This document shows, one piece after another, positions 19,570-29,543 of a stretch of DNA of 64,000 bases. The number at the start of each line of letters is the position of its first letter. Position 1 is the first letter of the stretch. Location: positions 176,910 to 240,909 of the forward strand of contig NZ_PHSN01000010.1 of the NCBI RefSeq assembly GCF_002871005.1. Reading direction: 5' to 3'. Under the pieces are notes generated by a model. It was not told the DNA's origin. It worked only from the letters and a program-made list of their open reading frames with translations, and did not search any database. The translations under genes were made by a program, and so were the position numbers. The DNA is from Acidimangrovimonas sediminis. Its GTDB lineage: Bacteria > Pseudomonadota > Alphaproteobacteria > Rhodobacterales > Rhodobacteraceae.

Positions 19570-19720
19570 CGGTGACGGGCCTCGCTGTGGGGCTCTCAAG
19601 TTGCACTGCCCGTGCTGCGGATCAAGCCCCCGCACGTCCGCTTGCCTTTCCCGAGGCCTGCCCCCTGCCCTTCCCGGCGACGCCTGCGGAGGACCGGCGG
19701 CAGCCCCTGCGTCAGCCGGC

Positions 19721-19760
19721 CCTGCCTCGGAACGACCTGCCTCGGAACGACCTGCCTCAG
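19721..19760. repeat. Short 15-bp tandem repeat
   Basis: CCTGCCTCGGAACGA occurs at 19721-19735 and 19736-19750, followed by a partial third copy (CCTGCCTCAG) that runs into the aminotransferase stop codon. No function is assigned; slippage is the likely origin. Confidence 0.75.
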
Positions 19761-20932
19761 CCCGCCCCGCCCGGGGACCGCGCCGCCATGTAGGCGGCGA
19801 GCCGGCGCAGGCCTTCCTCGATATCCGCGGTCGCCCGGGCGTAGGAGAACCGCAGGGTCCGCGCGCCCCGGCCCGGGTCGAAATCGAGGCCGGGCGTCAC
19901 CGCCACGCCGGTCTCGCGCAGGATCTCGCCCGCGAAGGCAAGCGAATCCGAGGTGAATTCCGACACGTCCGCATAGACGTAGAAGGCCCCGTCCGGCGGC
20001 GCGATCCGGGTAAAGCCCGCCTTCGGCAGCCCCTCCAGCATCAGCTGGCGGTTCTTCGCATAGACGGCGAGGTTGGCCTCCAGCTCGTCCACCGCGTCAA
20101 GCGCCCCCAGCGCCGCGACCTGGCTGGCATGCGGCGGGCAGATGAACATGTTCTGCGCCAGCCGCTCCACCGCGCGGACATGATCCTCGGGGACCACCAT
20201 CCAGCCAATCCGCCATCCGGTCATGCTGAAATACTTCGAGAAGGAGTTGATGACGCAGACGTCGTCCGACACCTCCAGCGCCGATACCGCCCGGGCGCCG
20301 TACTGGATGCCGTGGTAGATCTCGTCCGACACGAAGGAGATGCCGCGCCCGGCGCAATGCCCGATCAGCGCCTCGAGCGCCGGCCGGTCGAGCATGGTGC
20401 CCGAGGGATTGCCCGGCGAGGCCACGATCATGCCGTCCAGCGCGCCGCCCGCCGCCTCGGCCGCCGCGATGTCGGCGGGGACCGGCTGATAGCGGTTCTG
20501 CTCCGAGGCCGGGATGCCCACGGGCGTCAGCGACAGCGCCTTGAGGATCTGCCGGTACGAGGGGTAGCCCGGCTCGCCCAGGCCGACCCGCGCCCCGGCG
20601 TCGAAAAGCTGCGTGAAAGCCAGCAGAAACGCCGAGGACGAGCCCGAGGTGACGACGACGCGGCCGGGGTCAAGCTCGATCCCGTACCAGCGGCGGTAGA
20701 GCGCGGCGATGCCCCGGCGCAGCTCGGGCAGGCCGAGGGCGACGGTATACCCCAGCGCGCCCTCCTCCATCGCCCGGGCCAGCCGCGCGCGGGCGGCGGC
20801 GGGGGCCGGCGTGCCGGGCTGGCCCACCTCCATGTGGACGATGTCGCGCCCCGCCTCTTCGGCCGCGCGGGCCTGCTCCATCACGTCCATCACGATGAAC
20901 GGGTCCACCGCGCCCCGCGTCGACATCTTCAT
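19757..20932 (-). CDS. PLP-dependent class I/II aminotransferase
   Basis: 391-residue fold-type I aminotransferase of the aspartate aminotransferase superfamily. Visible motifs are the substrate loop VEVGQPG-like HMEVGQPGTP, SPGNPSG, SDEIYHGI and the PLP lysine in INSFSKYFSMTGWRIGW, plus a C-terminal Arg in TLRFSYA. The start at 20932 was chosen because AGGAG lies seven bases upstream. The substrate cannot be told from motifs alone. It is divergent from the DsbA-like gene. Confidence 0.88.
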   Translation of the reverse strand: MKMSTRGAVDPFIVMDVMEQARAAEEAGRDIVHMEVGQPGTPAPAAARARLARAMEEGALGYTVALGLPELRRGIAALYRRWYGIELDPGRVVVTSGSSSAFLLAFTQLFDAGARVGLGEPGYPSYRQILKALSLTPVGIPASEQNRYQPVPADIAAAEAAGGALDGMIVASPGNPSGTMLDRPALEALIGHCAGRGISFVSDEIYHGIQYGARAVSALEVSDDVCVINSFSKYFSMTGWRIGWMVVPEDHVRAVERLAQNMFICPPHASQVAALGALDAVDELEANLAVYAKNRQLMLEGLPKAGFTRIAPPDGAFYVYADVSEFTSDSLAFAGEILRETGVAVTPGLDFDPGRGARTLRFSYARATADIEEGLRRLAAYMAARSPGGAG

Positions 20933-21110
20933 CCGCATTCTCCTGCTTTGGCCCCTTCTCGCGGCGCGGACGGCGAAGGTCAACCATGGGCCCGCGCACC
21001 ATGTGCCTCCATCCGGCCCCGCCCCCGCGGTAAACCATGCGTCGACCCCGGCGCTTGCCCTTCGCAGCCGATCTGCCATTGTGGCGCGCGACCCGATCAG
21101 GAGACTTTCG

Positions 21111-21980
21111 ATGACTCGTCCCGCCCGTCGCCCGTCCGCCCCGCGGCCGCGCCTTCTTCTTGCCGCGACGCTCGGCCTTGCGCTGGCCGGCGCGGGCGCC
21201 CTGCCCCGCAGCGCGGCGGCCGAAGGGTTCGATCTGTCGCAGATGACCCCGGATCAGAAGGCGGCCTTCGGCAAGGCCGTGCACGATTACCTGATGGAAC
21301 ATCCCGAGGTGCTGGTCGAGGCCTATTCCAAGCTGCAGGAGCAGCAGGCCCAGCAGCAGGCCGCCGACGACGAGAGCCTCGTCAAGGCAAATGCCAATGC
21401 GCTGTTCCACGACCCGAATTCCTGGGTCGGCGGCAACCCGAAGGGCGACATCACGCTGGTCGAGTTCATGGATTACCGCTGCGGCTACTGCAAGAAGGCG
21501 ATGCCCGAGGTCGCGAAGCTGCTCAAGACCGACGGCAAGATCCGCTACATCGTCAAGGAATTCCCGATCCTGACCGAGCAATCGGTGATCGGCGCCCGCT
21601 TCGCCATCGCCACGCGGCAGGTCGCGGGCGACGCGGCCTATGCCAAGGTGCACGACGCGCTGATGGCGATGCGCGGCCCGATCAACGAAGCCTCGCTCAA
21701 GGCGCTCGCCGACACGCTGGACCTCGACTACGACGCGATCTCCGCCAGGACCGACAGCGCCTCGGTCAACAAGGTGATCGCCGAGAACCACGCGCTGGCC
21801 GCGCGGCTGAAGATCAACGGCACGCCGACCTTCGTGCTGGGTGGCGACATGCTGCGGGGCTACGTCCCCTACGACCAGCTCAAGGAGATCGTGGCCGAGA
21901 TCCGCACCGACCGCAACGCCGCCCCGACCAGCACCAGCGGCGCATCCAGCACCCCGCCCGCCACCGGCGACAACGGCTGA
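21111..21980 (+). CDS. Periplasmic DsbA/ScsC-like thiol-disulfide oxidoreductase
   Basis: 289-residue secreted thioredoxin-fold protein. A signal peptide covers about residues 1-37 (AAA-EGF). A helical leader (about 40-95) resembles the N-terminal oligomerisation segment of ScsC/Com1-type DsbA proteins. The thioredoxin domain carries the active site CGYC in EFMDYRCGYCKKAM and the cis-Pro loop GTPTF. CAGGAGACTTTCG precedes the ATG. Its role would be disulfide formation or isomerisation; the exact activity is not decided by sequence. Confidence 0.9.
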   Translation: MTRPARRPSAPRPRLLLAATLGLALAGAGALPRSAAAEGFDLSQMTPDQKAAFGKAVHDYLMEHPEVLVEAYSKLQEQQAQQQAADDESLVKANANALFHDPNSWVGGNPKGDITLVEFMDYRCGYCKKAMPEVAKLLKTDGKIRYIVKEFPILTEQSVIGARFAIATRQVAGDAAYAKVHDALMAMRGPINEASLKALADTLDLDYDAISARTDSASVNKVIAENHALAARLKINGTPTFVLGGDMLRGYVPYDQLKEIVAEIRTDRNAAPTSTSGASSTPPATGDNG

Positions 21981-22107
21981 TCGCCAGCCCCCGCCGCCGG
22001 CTTCGGACGCTTCGGATCGGGGGGCTTCGGACGGCGCCCATCGCGAAGAGACCGGCACCGTTCGGCGGCGACGGCCCGTTCCGTCTCCCGACGCCCGCGC
22101 ATGCGAA

Positions 22108-22128
22108 GGGGCCCGATCACCGGGCCCC
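22108..22128. terminator. Hairpin between convergent genes
   Basis: Perfect 8-bp stem GGGGCCCG/CGGGCCCC with an ATCAC loop, placed between the dsbA-like stop (21980) and the DUF1236 stop (22156). It can serve either strand as an intrinsic terminator, though the flanking T tracts are weak. Confidence 0.65.
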
Positions 22129-22155
22129 CTGCGGTTTCCACATCGCGGCTGCGGA

Positions 22156-22923
22156 TCAGTTCACGACCTTCACGATGGTGCGGTTGTGCGGGTTCACCAC
22201 CACCGGCTGACCGTCGGCATAGAAATACGACAGCTTCGAATGCGGTACCGGGGTCAGCGCCACGCTGTCGGGCACCACGACGCCGGTGCGGATGTCGCCA
22301 CGGTACTGCACCGGGGCCACCGGGTGGGCGGTGACGTAGGTCGTCACCTCCTTGTCGGGGCCGGTCGCGATCAGGCCGCTCGCCGCGCCGACCACGGCGC
22401 CCGCCGCGGCGCCCACCGGACCACCGACCGCGGCCCCGGTCGCGGCACCGGCCAGAAGGCCCGCGCTGGCGTTACGGGTCTGCTTTTCCTTGTCGTAATG
22501 CAGCGTCTGAATCCGCATCGTCTCGGGCGCCTGCGCCACGGCATAGGCCTGGTTGCCCTGCATCACCTGGATGTCCCGGGCCGAGATCCAGCCGGTCTTG
22601 CCGCCATAATTCACCTGGCACCAGTCGTTCGAGGCGAGGCAGCCGTCGAGCGCGATGGTGGTGTTCTGCGGCACCTGCTCGACCGTCTCGTAACGCGTGC
22701 CCGGGCCGGTCATCACCGTCCCGCGCGAGACGACCATCGCCTGGGTGCGGGTGGTGGTCACGCTTCCGTCGCCGTTCACCGTGGTCTGGGTGGTGGTCGC
22801 GGCGGGCGCCGGCGCGGGGGCGGGTGCGCTCGGCGTGGTGATGACGGTGGTGTCGGCGAAGGCCGTCCCGGCGGCAGCGATCGCGAGGGCCGAAGCGGCG
22901 GCGATGATGCGGGTCTTGGACAT
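22156..22923 (-). CDS. Secreted SH3-like protein with DUF1236 domain, copy 1
   Basis: 255 residues with a signal peptide (about 1-23), an Ala/Pro/Thr-rich linker, a bacterial SH3-like domain (about 65-118, GPGTRYETVEQVP and WCQVNYGGKTGWI), a glycine-zipper segment (about 152-185) and a DUF1236 domain at the C-terminus ending IVKVVN. A partner with the same domain order lies at 23551-24351. These look like envelope proteins that bind cell-wall components; the function is unknown. The glycine zipper may insert in or span the outer membrane. Confidence 0.82.
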   Translation of the reverse strand: MSKTRIIAAASALAIAAAGTAFADTTVITTPSAPAPAPAPAATTTQTTVNGDGSVTTTRTQAMVVSRGTVMTGPGTRYETVEQVPQNTTIALDGCLASNDWCQVNYGGKTGWISARDIQVMQGNQAYAVAQAPETMRIQTLHYDKEKQTRNASAGLLAGAATGAAVGGPVGAAAGAVVGAASGLIATGPDKEVTTYVTAHPVAPVQYRGDIRTGVVVPDSVALTPVPHSKLSYFYADGQPVVVNPHNRTIVKVVN

Positions 22924-23550
22924 CTGTCTTTCTCCGTATGCTGAGTGGCGCCCGGTTCATCCGGCGCCCGATGCGAGAGAAACGACGGCCCGGGACGCCC
23001 AGGTCCGGGGCAGGATCGCCATGTTACAGCCCCTGGCCCTTTTCGGCGCGCGGGAACCGGCGAAATGGCAGCTTTCCGCCGCGGAACCCGCGCCCCGGTT
23101 CGCTGTGGAACTTTCGCCCATCATCCGCAACGGCTTTGCCCCGGATCCCCCCAGAGGTTCACCCCCCACGCCGGGCGCGTCGCTGTGTTCCTGCGCCGAA
23201 AAGATCCCCTCGACTGCGGGCATGGAGCCCCCGGCTCGGCGGCGGAAGTCGCGAGGTCGTCGGCTGAGATGGACGAAGGATAAGGACCCGAGAGGGTGAT
23301 GGATGCGAGGCAACCGCCTTCGCCTCGAAAGCGCCCCCGGATCGGGCCTGCACGTCGGCTGCAAGGGCAGACATCCCCCGAGCGCCCGCCTTGCCCCACA
23401 TCGCTTCCGAAGATTTGCCCCGCCGCGGCCCCGCCCCTTGCCGCCCCGCAAAGCGCCACAACATGCGAAAACGCCCCCGCAGCGAAGTGCGGGGGCGTTC
23501 GAATGTCCGGCGGCGATCAGGCGCCGCGGGTCCGGGTCAGACGGTCCGGA
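22924..23550. other. Intergenic region between the DUF1236 paralogues
   Basis: 627 bp without a credible gene on either strand; the short ORFs here have no ribosome-binding sites and no recognisable motifs. The only clear element is the terminator at 23470-23499. The part just upstream of 22923 should hold the promoter of the first paralogue. Confidence 0.6.
23470..23499 (-). terminator. Intrinsic terminator downstream of DUF1236 copy 2
   Basis: Perfect 12-bp stem AACGCCCCCGCA/TGCGGGGGCGTT around a GCGAAG loop, about 50 bases after the stop of the minus-strand gene. On the minus strand the stem ends in a short T run (GTTTTCG), fitting a Rho-independent terminator. Confidence 0.85.
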
Positions 23551-24351
23551 TCAGTTCACGACCTGGACGACCGTGCGGTCCGACGGGTTCACGATCACCG
23601 GCTTGTTGTCCGAGTAGAAGTAGGCGTAATCGGAATTCGGCACCGGCGTCAGCGACACGGTCTTGGGGATAACCACGCCCTGCTTGATGTTGCCCTCGAC
23701 CTTCACCGTCGGCGTCGGGTTGTTGATCGTGTAGGTCGTCACGGTCTTGGTCGGCGCCTTCATCGAGCCGTTGACGGCCCCGACGGCGGCACCGACGACA
23801 GCCCCGGCGGCGGCACCGGCCGGCCCACCGATCGTCGCCCCGGTCGCAGCCCCGATCGACGCGGTCGAGGCGGCATCCACCCCGTCGGCGTTCTTGTGGT
23901 ATTCGACCGTGTTCACGTTCTTGGAGCCCTGGGCATCGGCAAGGCTGTAGGTCTGACCGTTGGCGTCGACCGTGATGTCCTTGGCGGGCATCCAGCCTTC
24001 CTTGCCGTCGACGTCGACCTTGCACCAGTCATGCGTCTCGAGGCAGCCGGTGACGTTCATCCGGGTCTTGGCCGGCACCTGCTTCATCGAGGTATAGCCG
24101 GTGCCCGGACCTGTCATGATCGTGGTCGGTACCGAGATATAGGCCTCGGTCGTGGTGGTGGTCACCGTGCCATCCTTGTTGATCGTCTTGGTAACGGTCT
24201 TGCCGTTCCCGTCCTGCACCACCTTGGTGTGGACCTCAGGCTTGGTGATCTTCTCGTTGTTGGCGTTCTGATCGGCATAGGCCGCGCTGAAAGAGGTCAG
24301 GGCGAAGACCGAGACGGCGGCGGTAGCGGCAATGAACTTATTCGTGGACAT
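23551..24351 (-). CDS. Secreted SH3-like protein with DUF1236 domain, copy 2
   Basis: 266 residues with the same order as the neighbour at 22156: signal peptide (about 1-26), Thr-rich linker, SH3-like domain (GPGTGYTSMKQVP, WCKVDVDGKEGWM), a glycine zipper and a C-terminal DUF1236 segment ending VVQVVN. The copies match mostly in the SH3 and C-terminal parts, so the duplication is old. Base composition is slightly less GC-rich than its surroundings. Function unknown; envelope association is inferred from the signal peptide and SH3 domain. Confidence 0.82.
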   Translation of the reverse strand: MSTNKFIAATAAVSVFALTSFSAAYADQNANNEKITKPEVHTKVVQDGNGKTVTKTINKDGTVTTTTTEAYISVPTTIMTGPGTGYTSMKQVPAKTRMNVTGCLETHDWCKVDVDGKEGWMPAKDITVDANGQTYSLADAQGSKNVNTVEYHKNADGVDAASTASIGAATGATIGGPAGAAAGAVVGAAVGAVNGSMKAPTKTVTTYTINNPTPTVKVEGNIKQGVVIPKTVSLTPVPNSDYAYFYSDNKPVIVNPSDRTVVQVVN

Positions 24352-24524
24352 GTTCTATCCTCCAGTTCTGCGGGGCGCGGATCACCCGCGCCGTGATGGC
24401 GGAAGAACAGCCGAGGCGGCGGCAGGGTCCGCCCCCCGGTGTGGGGATCGGATTTTCGGCGAAAATCCGCTCAGACGCAGTTCGGCGCAAAGCAGGTTCC
24501 CGCCAAAGCCGAAAAGATAGTGAC

Positions 24525-25694
24525 TCAGCCCGCGGTTCCTTCGGGAACCTTTCCCGGGGCGCTGCCCGCGTCGGCCTCTTCGCGCGCCTTCTCGGCCTCG
24601 ATCTCGGCTGCGCGGGTCTCGACCAGGCCAACGATATGGTCGATCATCTGGTCGTTCGACATCTTGTGACTCTGCTTGCCGGCCATGTAGACCATGCCGC
24701 TGCCCGCGCCGCCGCCGGTGAAGCCCACGTCGGTCATCAGCGCCTCGCCCGGGCCGTTCACCACGCAGCCGATGATGGACAGGCTCATCGAGGTGGTGAC
24801 ATGGGCCAGCCGGTCCTCCAGCTTCTCGACCGTCTTGATCACGTCGAAGCCCTGCCGCGCACAGGACGGGCACGAGATGATGGTGACGCCGCGATGCCTG
24901 AGGCCCAGCGACTTCAGGATCTCGTAGCCCACCTTCACCTCCTCGACCGGATCGGCCGAGAGCGAGACGCGGATCGTGTCGCCGATCCCCATCCACAGCA
25001 GGTTGCCAAGGCCGATCGCCGATTTCACCGTGCCCGAGACCAGTCCCCCCGCCTCGGTGATCCCGAGGTGGATCGGCGCGTCGGTCGCATCGGCCAGCTG
25101 CTGGTATGCGGCGGCGGCAAGGAACACGTCCGAAGCCTTCACCGAGATCTTGAATTCGTGGAAGTCGTTGTCCTGCAGGATGCGGATGTGGTCGAGGCCG
25201 CTTTCCACCATCGCCTCGGGGCACGGCTCGCCGTATTTCTCCAGCAGGTGCCGCTCCAGGCTGCCGGCGTTCACCCCGATGCGGATGGAACAGCCGTGGT
25301 CGCGTGCGGCCTTGATGACCTCCCTCACGCGGCCCGCGTCGCCGATGTTGCCCGGGTTGATGCGCAGGCAGGCGGCGCCCGCCTCGGCGGCCTCGATCGC
25401 GCGCTTGTAGTGGAAGTGGATGTCAGCGACGATCGGCACCGGGCTTTCCGCCACGATCTCGCGCAGCGCGCGGGTCGAGGCCTCGTCCGGGGTCGAGACG
25501 CGCACGATGTCGGCGCCCGCGGCGGCGCAGCGCTGCACCTGTTCGATCGTGGCCTTCACATCCGACGTGTCGGTGTTTGTCATCGTCTGGACCGAGATCG
25601 GGGCATCGCCGCCGACGGCGACGTTGCCGACCATGATCTGGCGCGACTTGCGGCGCGCGATGTCGCGCCACGGACGGACGGGATTGTGGGACAT
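24525..25694 (-). CDS. ispG: 4-hydroxy-3-methylbut-2-enyl diphosphate synthase
   Basis: Iron-sulfur enzyme of the methylerythritol phosphate pathway that converts MEcPP to HMBPP for isoprenoid synthesis. The 389-residue product starts at the ATG at 25694. It has the TIM-barrel opening [24 protein letters not shown], and the [4Fe-4S] cysteines in SCPSCARQG and [12 protein letters not shown]. It lies downstream of the RodZ-like gene on the same strand, an order seen in other Rhodobacterales. Confidence 0.97.
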   Translation of the reverse strand: MSHNPVRPWRDIARRKSRQIMVGNVAVGGDAPISVQTMTNTDTSDVKATIEQVQRCAAAGADIVRVSTPDEASTRALREIVAESPVPIVADIHFHYKRAIEAAEAGAACLRINPGNIGDAGRVREVIKAARDHGCSIRIGVNAGSLERHLLEKYGEPCPEAMVESGLDHIRILQDNDFHEFKISVKASDVFLAAAAYQQLADATDAPIHLGITEAGGLVSGTVKSAIGLGNLLWMGIGDTIRVSLSADPVEEVKVGYEILKSLGLRHRGVTIISCPSCARQGFDVIKTVEKLEDRLAHVTTSMSLSIIGCVVNGPGEALMTDVGFTGGGAGSGMVYMAGKQSHKMSNDQMIDHIVGLVETRAAEIEAEKAREEADAGSAPGKVPEGTAG

Positions 25695-25901
25695 GGGGCG
25701 CGGCTCCTGACCTTGCAGTTCCGCCCCCAGATAGCCCGGGACGGCGGGGTCATCAACAGCGCAGCCATCCGGCACGTGGCATCGGCAGCGATCCGCGGCC
25801 CCTGCGGGTCCCCGCAGAAGGCCATCTTGCCGGGCTCACCGGCACCATGTCACCGGCACCATATCGCCGGGGCAGGATCACCGGGTCAGCGGTTTACCGG
25901 A

Positions 25902-27407
25902 TCACTGGGTCGGCAGTTTCTGTGGCTGGGCCTGGGCCACCGCCACCGCGCCGGCGAGGTCGGGGTTCCGCGCGAGGTCGGCCACCTGGTACTTCTGCTC
26001 GAGGTCCGAGGGTGTCAGCGTGAGGTTCTTCACCACCTGCGCCCCCGGGGCGGCAGGGCCATAGGCCTTGCCGTTGACCATGAAGTAGACCGAGCCGGAA
26101 TTGCCCGCACGAAGGGTGGCCGGTTCCGCGCCCTGCGGCACGGTATAGCGTTCACCTGCGTCGAGGATCTTCTCGAACAGCACGGTCCCGTCGGCGGCAC
26201 GCACCCGCACCCAGGCCGGGCGCACGGCAAGCACCTGCACCGCCGGGGCCGCGTCTGCCGTCACCTTGATCTGGCCATCGCCTCCGACGCCGGGTGCCGC
26301 GCCGAGGGTCTGCCCCAGCGCCGCCGCAACCGCGGAATTCGCCGCCGCCGACACGGCGTCGGGTGAGGACCCGTTCCCCGCCGCCGGAAGCGCGCTGCCG
26401 CCGTCGGCGCTGGCCATGGCGCTGTCGTCGGCCTGCGCCGAGAGCGCCCCGAGCGAGCCCGGCTTGATCGCCGCGATCGGCCCGTCGCGCGCCACCATCA
26501 CCGGCACGTCAAGCGCCTGCGGACGGTAGAGCCGCGCCATCTTGTCATCCGACGGCGTGGTCACGCCCGCTTCCTTGTCCTTGTCGGGAAGCGCCGCGAC
26601 ATTGGCCAGCGGGTCGAGATCGGCCACCGCGCCGGGGGCCTGGTCGACCGGAGCCAGTTGCACGCGCTGCACCTGCTGCAGCACCGACCAGCCGCCGTAA
26701 CCGATACCGCCGATCAGCGCGATCAGCACGACGAGGGACCCGATCGCGCGCGGTTCGAACCCAGTGAACATCGCCGGAGCGCGCGGCACGAAGGTGGCGT
26801 TCGGGTTGGCCAGCGGATCGCGGAAGCCCGGCTTTGCCGTGCCGGCCGCCGGCCGGGATGCCACCTTGCCGCGCGTCTTCTGCAGCGCGCCGATACCAAT
26901 GCCGCCGAAGGTGCTGCCCAGCCCGATCTTGCCAGACCCGATCTTGCCGGAACCCGCCTTGCCCGATCCGGACCGGTCGGTCTCCGCCGCGCTGCCCTGG
27001 CCGAAGCCCTGCCCGGCGAAGCTGCGCGATCCCGATTTGCCCTGCTGACCCGCGCCGGGGGCCTGCCCCTTGCCGCCGGCGATGCCCGACAGCCCGTGCG
27101 AGACCGAGAAATCGGCTTCCTGGCAGAACCGGCCATAGGCCCATTCAGGATCCATCCCGAGATAGCGCGCGTAAGAGCGCACGTAGCCCGCGACGAAACC
27201 CGGCGTCTCGAAGGCAGAGACGTCGCAATTCTCGATCGCCGCGACATAGGTCGCCTTGATCTTGAGTTCGCGCTGAACGTCGAGAAGCGACTTGCCAAGC
27301 GTGGCCCGTTCGCCCCGCATGACATCGCCGAGACGGAGCTCGAAATCATCGAACCCCTTCGGCTTATCCTCGTCGCCCGTCGAAGGACGTCCCCTTCGCC
27401 CGATCAT
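25902..27407 (-). CDS. RodZ-like helix-turn-helix membrane protein
   Basis: 501 residues. A cytoplasmic HTH_25/Xre-like domain lies at about 22-95 (GKSLLDVQRELKIKATYVAAIEN). A Gly/Ser/Lys-rich low-complexity linker (about 115-185) follows, then one membrane segment (about 222-245), an Ala/Pro-rich periplasmic stretch and a C-terminal DUF4115 beta domain (about 400-475). This is the RodZ architecture, which couples MreB to the cell envelope. The ATG at 27407 was chosen; a GTG at 27434 is an alternative. The linker contains repeats of GSGKIGSGKIG type. Confidence 0.83.
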   Translation of the reverse strand: MIGRRGRPSTGDEDKPKGFDDFELRLGDVMRGERATLGKSLLDVQRELKIKATYVAAIENCDVSAFETPGFVAGYVRSYARYLGMDPEWAYGRFCQEADFSVSHGLSGIAGGKGQAPGAGQQGKSGSRSFAGQGFGQGSAAETDRSGSGKAGSGKIGSGKIGLGSTFGGIGIGALQKTRGKVASRPAAGTAKPGFRDPLANPNATFVPRAPAMFTGFEPRAIGSLVVLIALIGGIGYGGWSVLQQVQRVQLAPVDQAPGAVADLDPLANVAALPDKDKEAGVTTPSDDKMARLYRPQALDVPVMVARDGPIAAIKPGSLGALSAQADDSAMASADGGSALPAAGNGSSPDAVSAAANSAVAAALGQTLGAAPGVGGDGQIKVTADAAPAVQVLAVRPAWVRVRAADGTVLFEKILDAGERYTVPQGAEPATLRAGNSGSVYFMVNGKAYGPAAPGAQVVKNLTLTPSDLEQKYQVADLARNPDLAGAVAVAQAQPQKLPTQ

Positions 27408-27510
27408 TGAAACTGCCCCATGCCTGCCCTGCACGCTTGTTAGAAGCCGCCCGATTTTACCGGAACCGTCCGATCTTCCCCAAGAATCGACTCAACCCCG
27501 GTCGAGCTAT

Positions 27511-27529
27511 TGTGATTAACTTTATCACA
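27511..27529. promoter_or_regulatory. Palindrome upstream of the rodZ-like/ispG unit
   Basis: TGTGAT-TAACTTT-ATCACA is a perfect 6-bp inverted repeat with a 7-bp spacer in an otherwise GC-rich gap. It lies 104 bases upstream of the rodZ-like start and 31 bases past the hemA stop. Spacing differs from Crp (TGTGA-N6-TCACA) and Fnr boxes, so the binding protein is unknown. Confidence 0.45.
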
Positions 27530-27559
27530 GAGGGACGGCAATGACACCCGGCGAAGGGG

Positions 27560-28789
27560 TCAGGCGGGCATCTCGGCGCGATTTAGCGCACACCGTGCCC
27601 AAAGTCTGTCCATCGCCTTCACGAGGTGGTCGATCTGCTTCGGATCGTGCACCGGCGACGGCGTGAACCGCAGCCGTTCGGTGCCCCGCGGCACGGTCGG
27701 GAAGTTGATCGGCTGGACGTAGACGCCGAATTCCTCGAGCAGCATGTCGGACAGCATCTTGCAATGCACCGGGTGGCCGACATGGACCGGCACGATGTGG
27801 CTGCCGTGGTCGATGATCGGCATCCCCAGCCCCTTCAGGCGCATCTTCAGGATCTTCGCGTGCAGCTGTTGCGCGTCGCGCAGCTTCTGCCCCTCGGCCG
27901 TCTTCAGGAAGGCGATCGAGGCCGCCGCCCCGGCGGCCACCGCCGGCGGCAAAGAGGTGGTGAAGATGAAGCCCGGCGCGTAGGAGCGCACGGCGTCAAC
28001 CATCTTGGCGCTGGCCGCGATGTAGCCGCCGAACACGCCATAGGCCTTGCCCAGCGTGCCGTTGATGATGTCGATCCGACCGGCGAGGTTGTCACGCTCC
28101 GACACGCCGCCGCCGCGCGGGCCGTACATGCCGACCGCGTGCACCTCGTCGAGATAGGTGAGCGCGCCGAATTCCTCGGCCAGGTCGCAGAAGCCTTCCA
28201 GCGGACCGAAATCGCCATCCATCGAATAGATCGACTCGAAGGCGATCAGCTTCGGCGCGGCCGGGTCGTCGGCCGCGAGCTTGGCGCGCAAATCGGCAAG
28301 GTCGTTGTGCTTGAAGATCCGCTTGGCCCCGCCGTTGCGGCGGATGCCCTCGATCATCGAGGCGTGGTTGAGCTCGTCCGAATAGATGATCAGGCCCGGG
28401 AACAGCTTGGGCAGGGTCGACAGCGTGGCGTCATTGGCGATGTAGGCGGAGGAGAAGACCAGCGCGGCCTCCTTCCCGTGCAGATCCGCCAGCTCCGCCT
28501 CGAGCCGCTTGTGATAGACGGTGGTGCCCGAAATGTTGCGCGTGCCCCCCGATCCGGCGCCGGTGGCGTCCAGCGCCTCGTGCATCGCGGCCAGCACCGC
28601 CGGGTGCTGCCCCATGCCGAGATAGTCGTTGCCGCACCAGATGGTGATTTCCTTGCGGGCGCCGTCGGGCCGGGTCCAGTCCGCCTTGGGAAACGCCCCC
28701 TTCTCACGCTCGATATCGATGAAGACGCGGTAGCGCCCTTCGTCGTGCAGGCGAGTCAGTGCTGCGTCGAGTGCTTCGGAATAGTTCAT
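27560..28789 (-). CDS. hemA: 5-aminolevulinate synthase
   Basis: PLP enzyme that condenses glycine and succinyl-CoA to 5-aminolevulinate, the first step of tetrapyrrole synthesis by the C4 (Shemin) route typical of alphaproteobacteria. The 409-residue product has GNDYLGM near the N-terminus, [13 protein letters not shown], the [12 protein letters not shown] aspartate motif and the PLP lysine in [24 protein letters not shown] precedes the ATG. A perfect FnrL box lies 62 bp upstream, so induction under low oxygen is likely. Confidence 0.98.
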   Translation of the reverse strand: MNYSEALDAALTRLHDEGRYRVFIDIEREKGAFPKADWTRPDGARKEITIWCGNDYLGMGQHPAVLAAMHEALDATGAGSGGTRNISGTTVYHKRLEAELADLHGKEAALVFSSAYIANDATLSTLPKLFPGLIIYSDELNHASMIEGIRRNGGAKRIFKHNDLADLRAKLAADDPAAPKLIAFESIYSMDGDFGPLEGFCDLAEEFGALTYLDEVHAVGMYGPRGGGVSERDNLAGRIDIINGTLGKAYGVFGGYIAASAKMVDAVRSYAPGFIFTTSLPPAVAAGAAASIAFLKTAEGQKLRDAQQLHAKILKMRLKGLGMPIIDHGSHIVPVHVGHPVHCKMLSDMLLEEFGVYVQPINFPTVPRGTERLRFTPSPVHDPKQIDHLVKAMDRLWARCALNRAEMPA

Positions 28790-28850
28790 CGTCGTCTCCC
28801 TTGCCCTGTGCGGCTGGGTACGGGCCTACCGGTCCTGTTCACATGTGGCC

Positions 28851-28864
28851 TTGATATTAATCAA
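28851..28864. promoter_or_regulatory. FnrL (FNR-type) binding site upstream of hemA
   Basis: TTGATATTAATCAA is an exact match to the FNR/FnrL consensus TTGAT-N4-ATCAA and a perfect palindrome. It is 62 bp upstream of the hemA start. hemA of Rhodobacter is a known FnrL target, so oxygen control is expected here too. Confidence 0.9.
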
Positions 28865-28922
28865 ATCGCAACAAGGCCAGTGCGCAAAATGACGCTTTCC
28901 CGTGAACGGCCGGTAAAAACCC

Positions 28923-29543
28923 TTATTCGGCGATGATCACGGCGCAGTCTGCGGCATTCTGTCCCTGCTGGGCCTTGGCGCGACATGCCTGGACCGCCTT
29001 CTTCTCGGCTCCTGCCCCGAGGCCCAGCCCGAACAGCCCCGACGACCGCGAGATCGCCAGCGCCTTGGGTGCCCTCGCCGAGAGGTATTTCTCGTCGAAC
29101 ACCTGCGTCGCGTCGGCCGAAAGCTGCAGCGCACGGCCCGGGCGGTAGCCCTTGGGCAGGATGCGGGCGGCGACGACGCAGCGGGCCTTGGCGCTCTTGC
29201 GCGCATCGCAGGCGGCCAGCGCGGCGCGCTCGGCGGGTTCGATCGAATGGTAATTTGCGGCAGCGACGGTGGCCTCGTTCAGCAGCCCGTCGCCGGGCGA
29301 CACGGCGATCGCGCCGTAATACTTCTGGCTGGCGCCGACGGTGCGCAGCACCTCGGTTTCCTTGCGGCCGAAGCCCGGCACCTTCATCACCTGAACCTCG
29401 GCGCCCTTGGCGGGATAGAGCATGCCTTTGGCCTGGGCACCTTGAAGCGGCGCGGCCTGCGCCGCCACGGCGGGGATGAGAAGCGCGGCGGTGAGCGCGG
29501 CCGCTGCGGCCATGGGCGCACGGCTGAGAATCCGGTGGGTCAT
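28923..29543 (-). CDS. Secreted protein of unknown function, copy 1
   Basis: 206 residues from ATG 29543, preceded by GGAGACACGC. Signal peptide about residues 1-30 (AQA-APL). The mature part has one repeating style: YYGAIAVSPGDG, YHSIEPAERAALAACDA, RCVVAARILPKGYRPGRALQLSADAT, and a C-terminal ACRAKAQ with a paired Cys. The Cys pattern suggests disulfides. A diverged paralogue lies next to it at 29712. Proteins like this next to hemA can carry an aminolevulinate-synthase label, but nothing here resembles a PLP enzyme. Confidence 0.75.
   Translation of the reverse strand: MTHRILSRAPMAAAAALTAALLIPAVAAQAAPLQGAQAKGMLYPAKGAEVQVMKVPGFGRKETEVLRTVGASQKYYGAIAVSPGDGLLNEATVAAANYHSIEPAERAALAACDARKSAKARCVVAARILPKGYRPGRALQLSADATQVFDEKYLSARAPKALAISRSSGLFGLGLGAGAEKKAVQACRAKAQQGQNAADCAVIIAE

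Noticed and set aside
27511..27529. Crp or Fnr site upstream of the RodZ-like gene
   Set aside because: The palindrome has a 9-bp gap between TGTGA and TCACA, which fits neither consensus; kept only as an unassigned palindrome.
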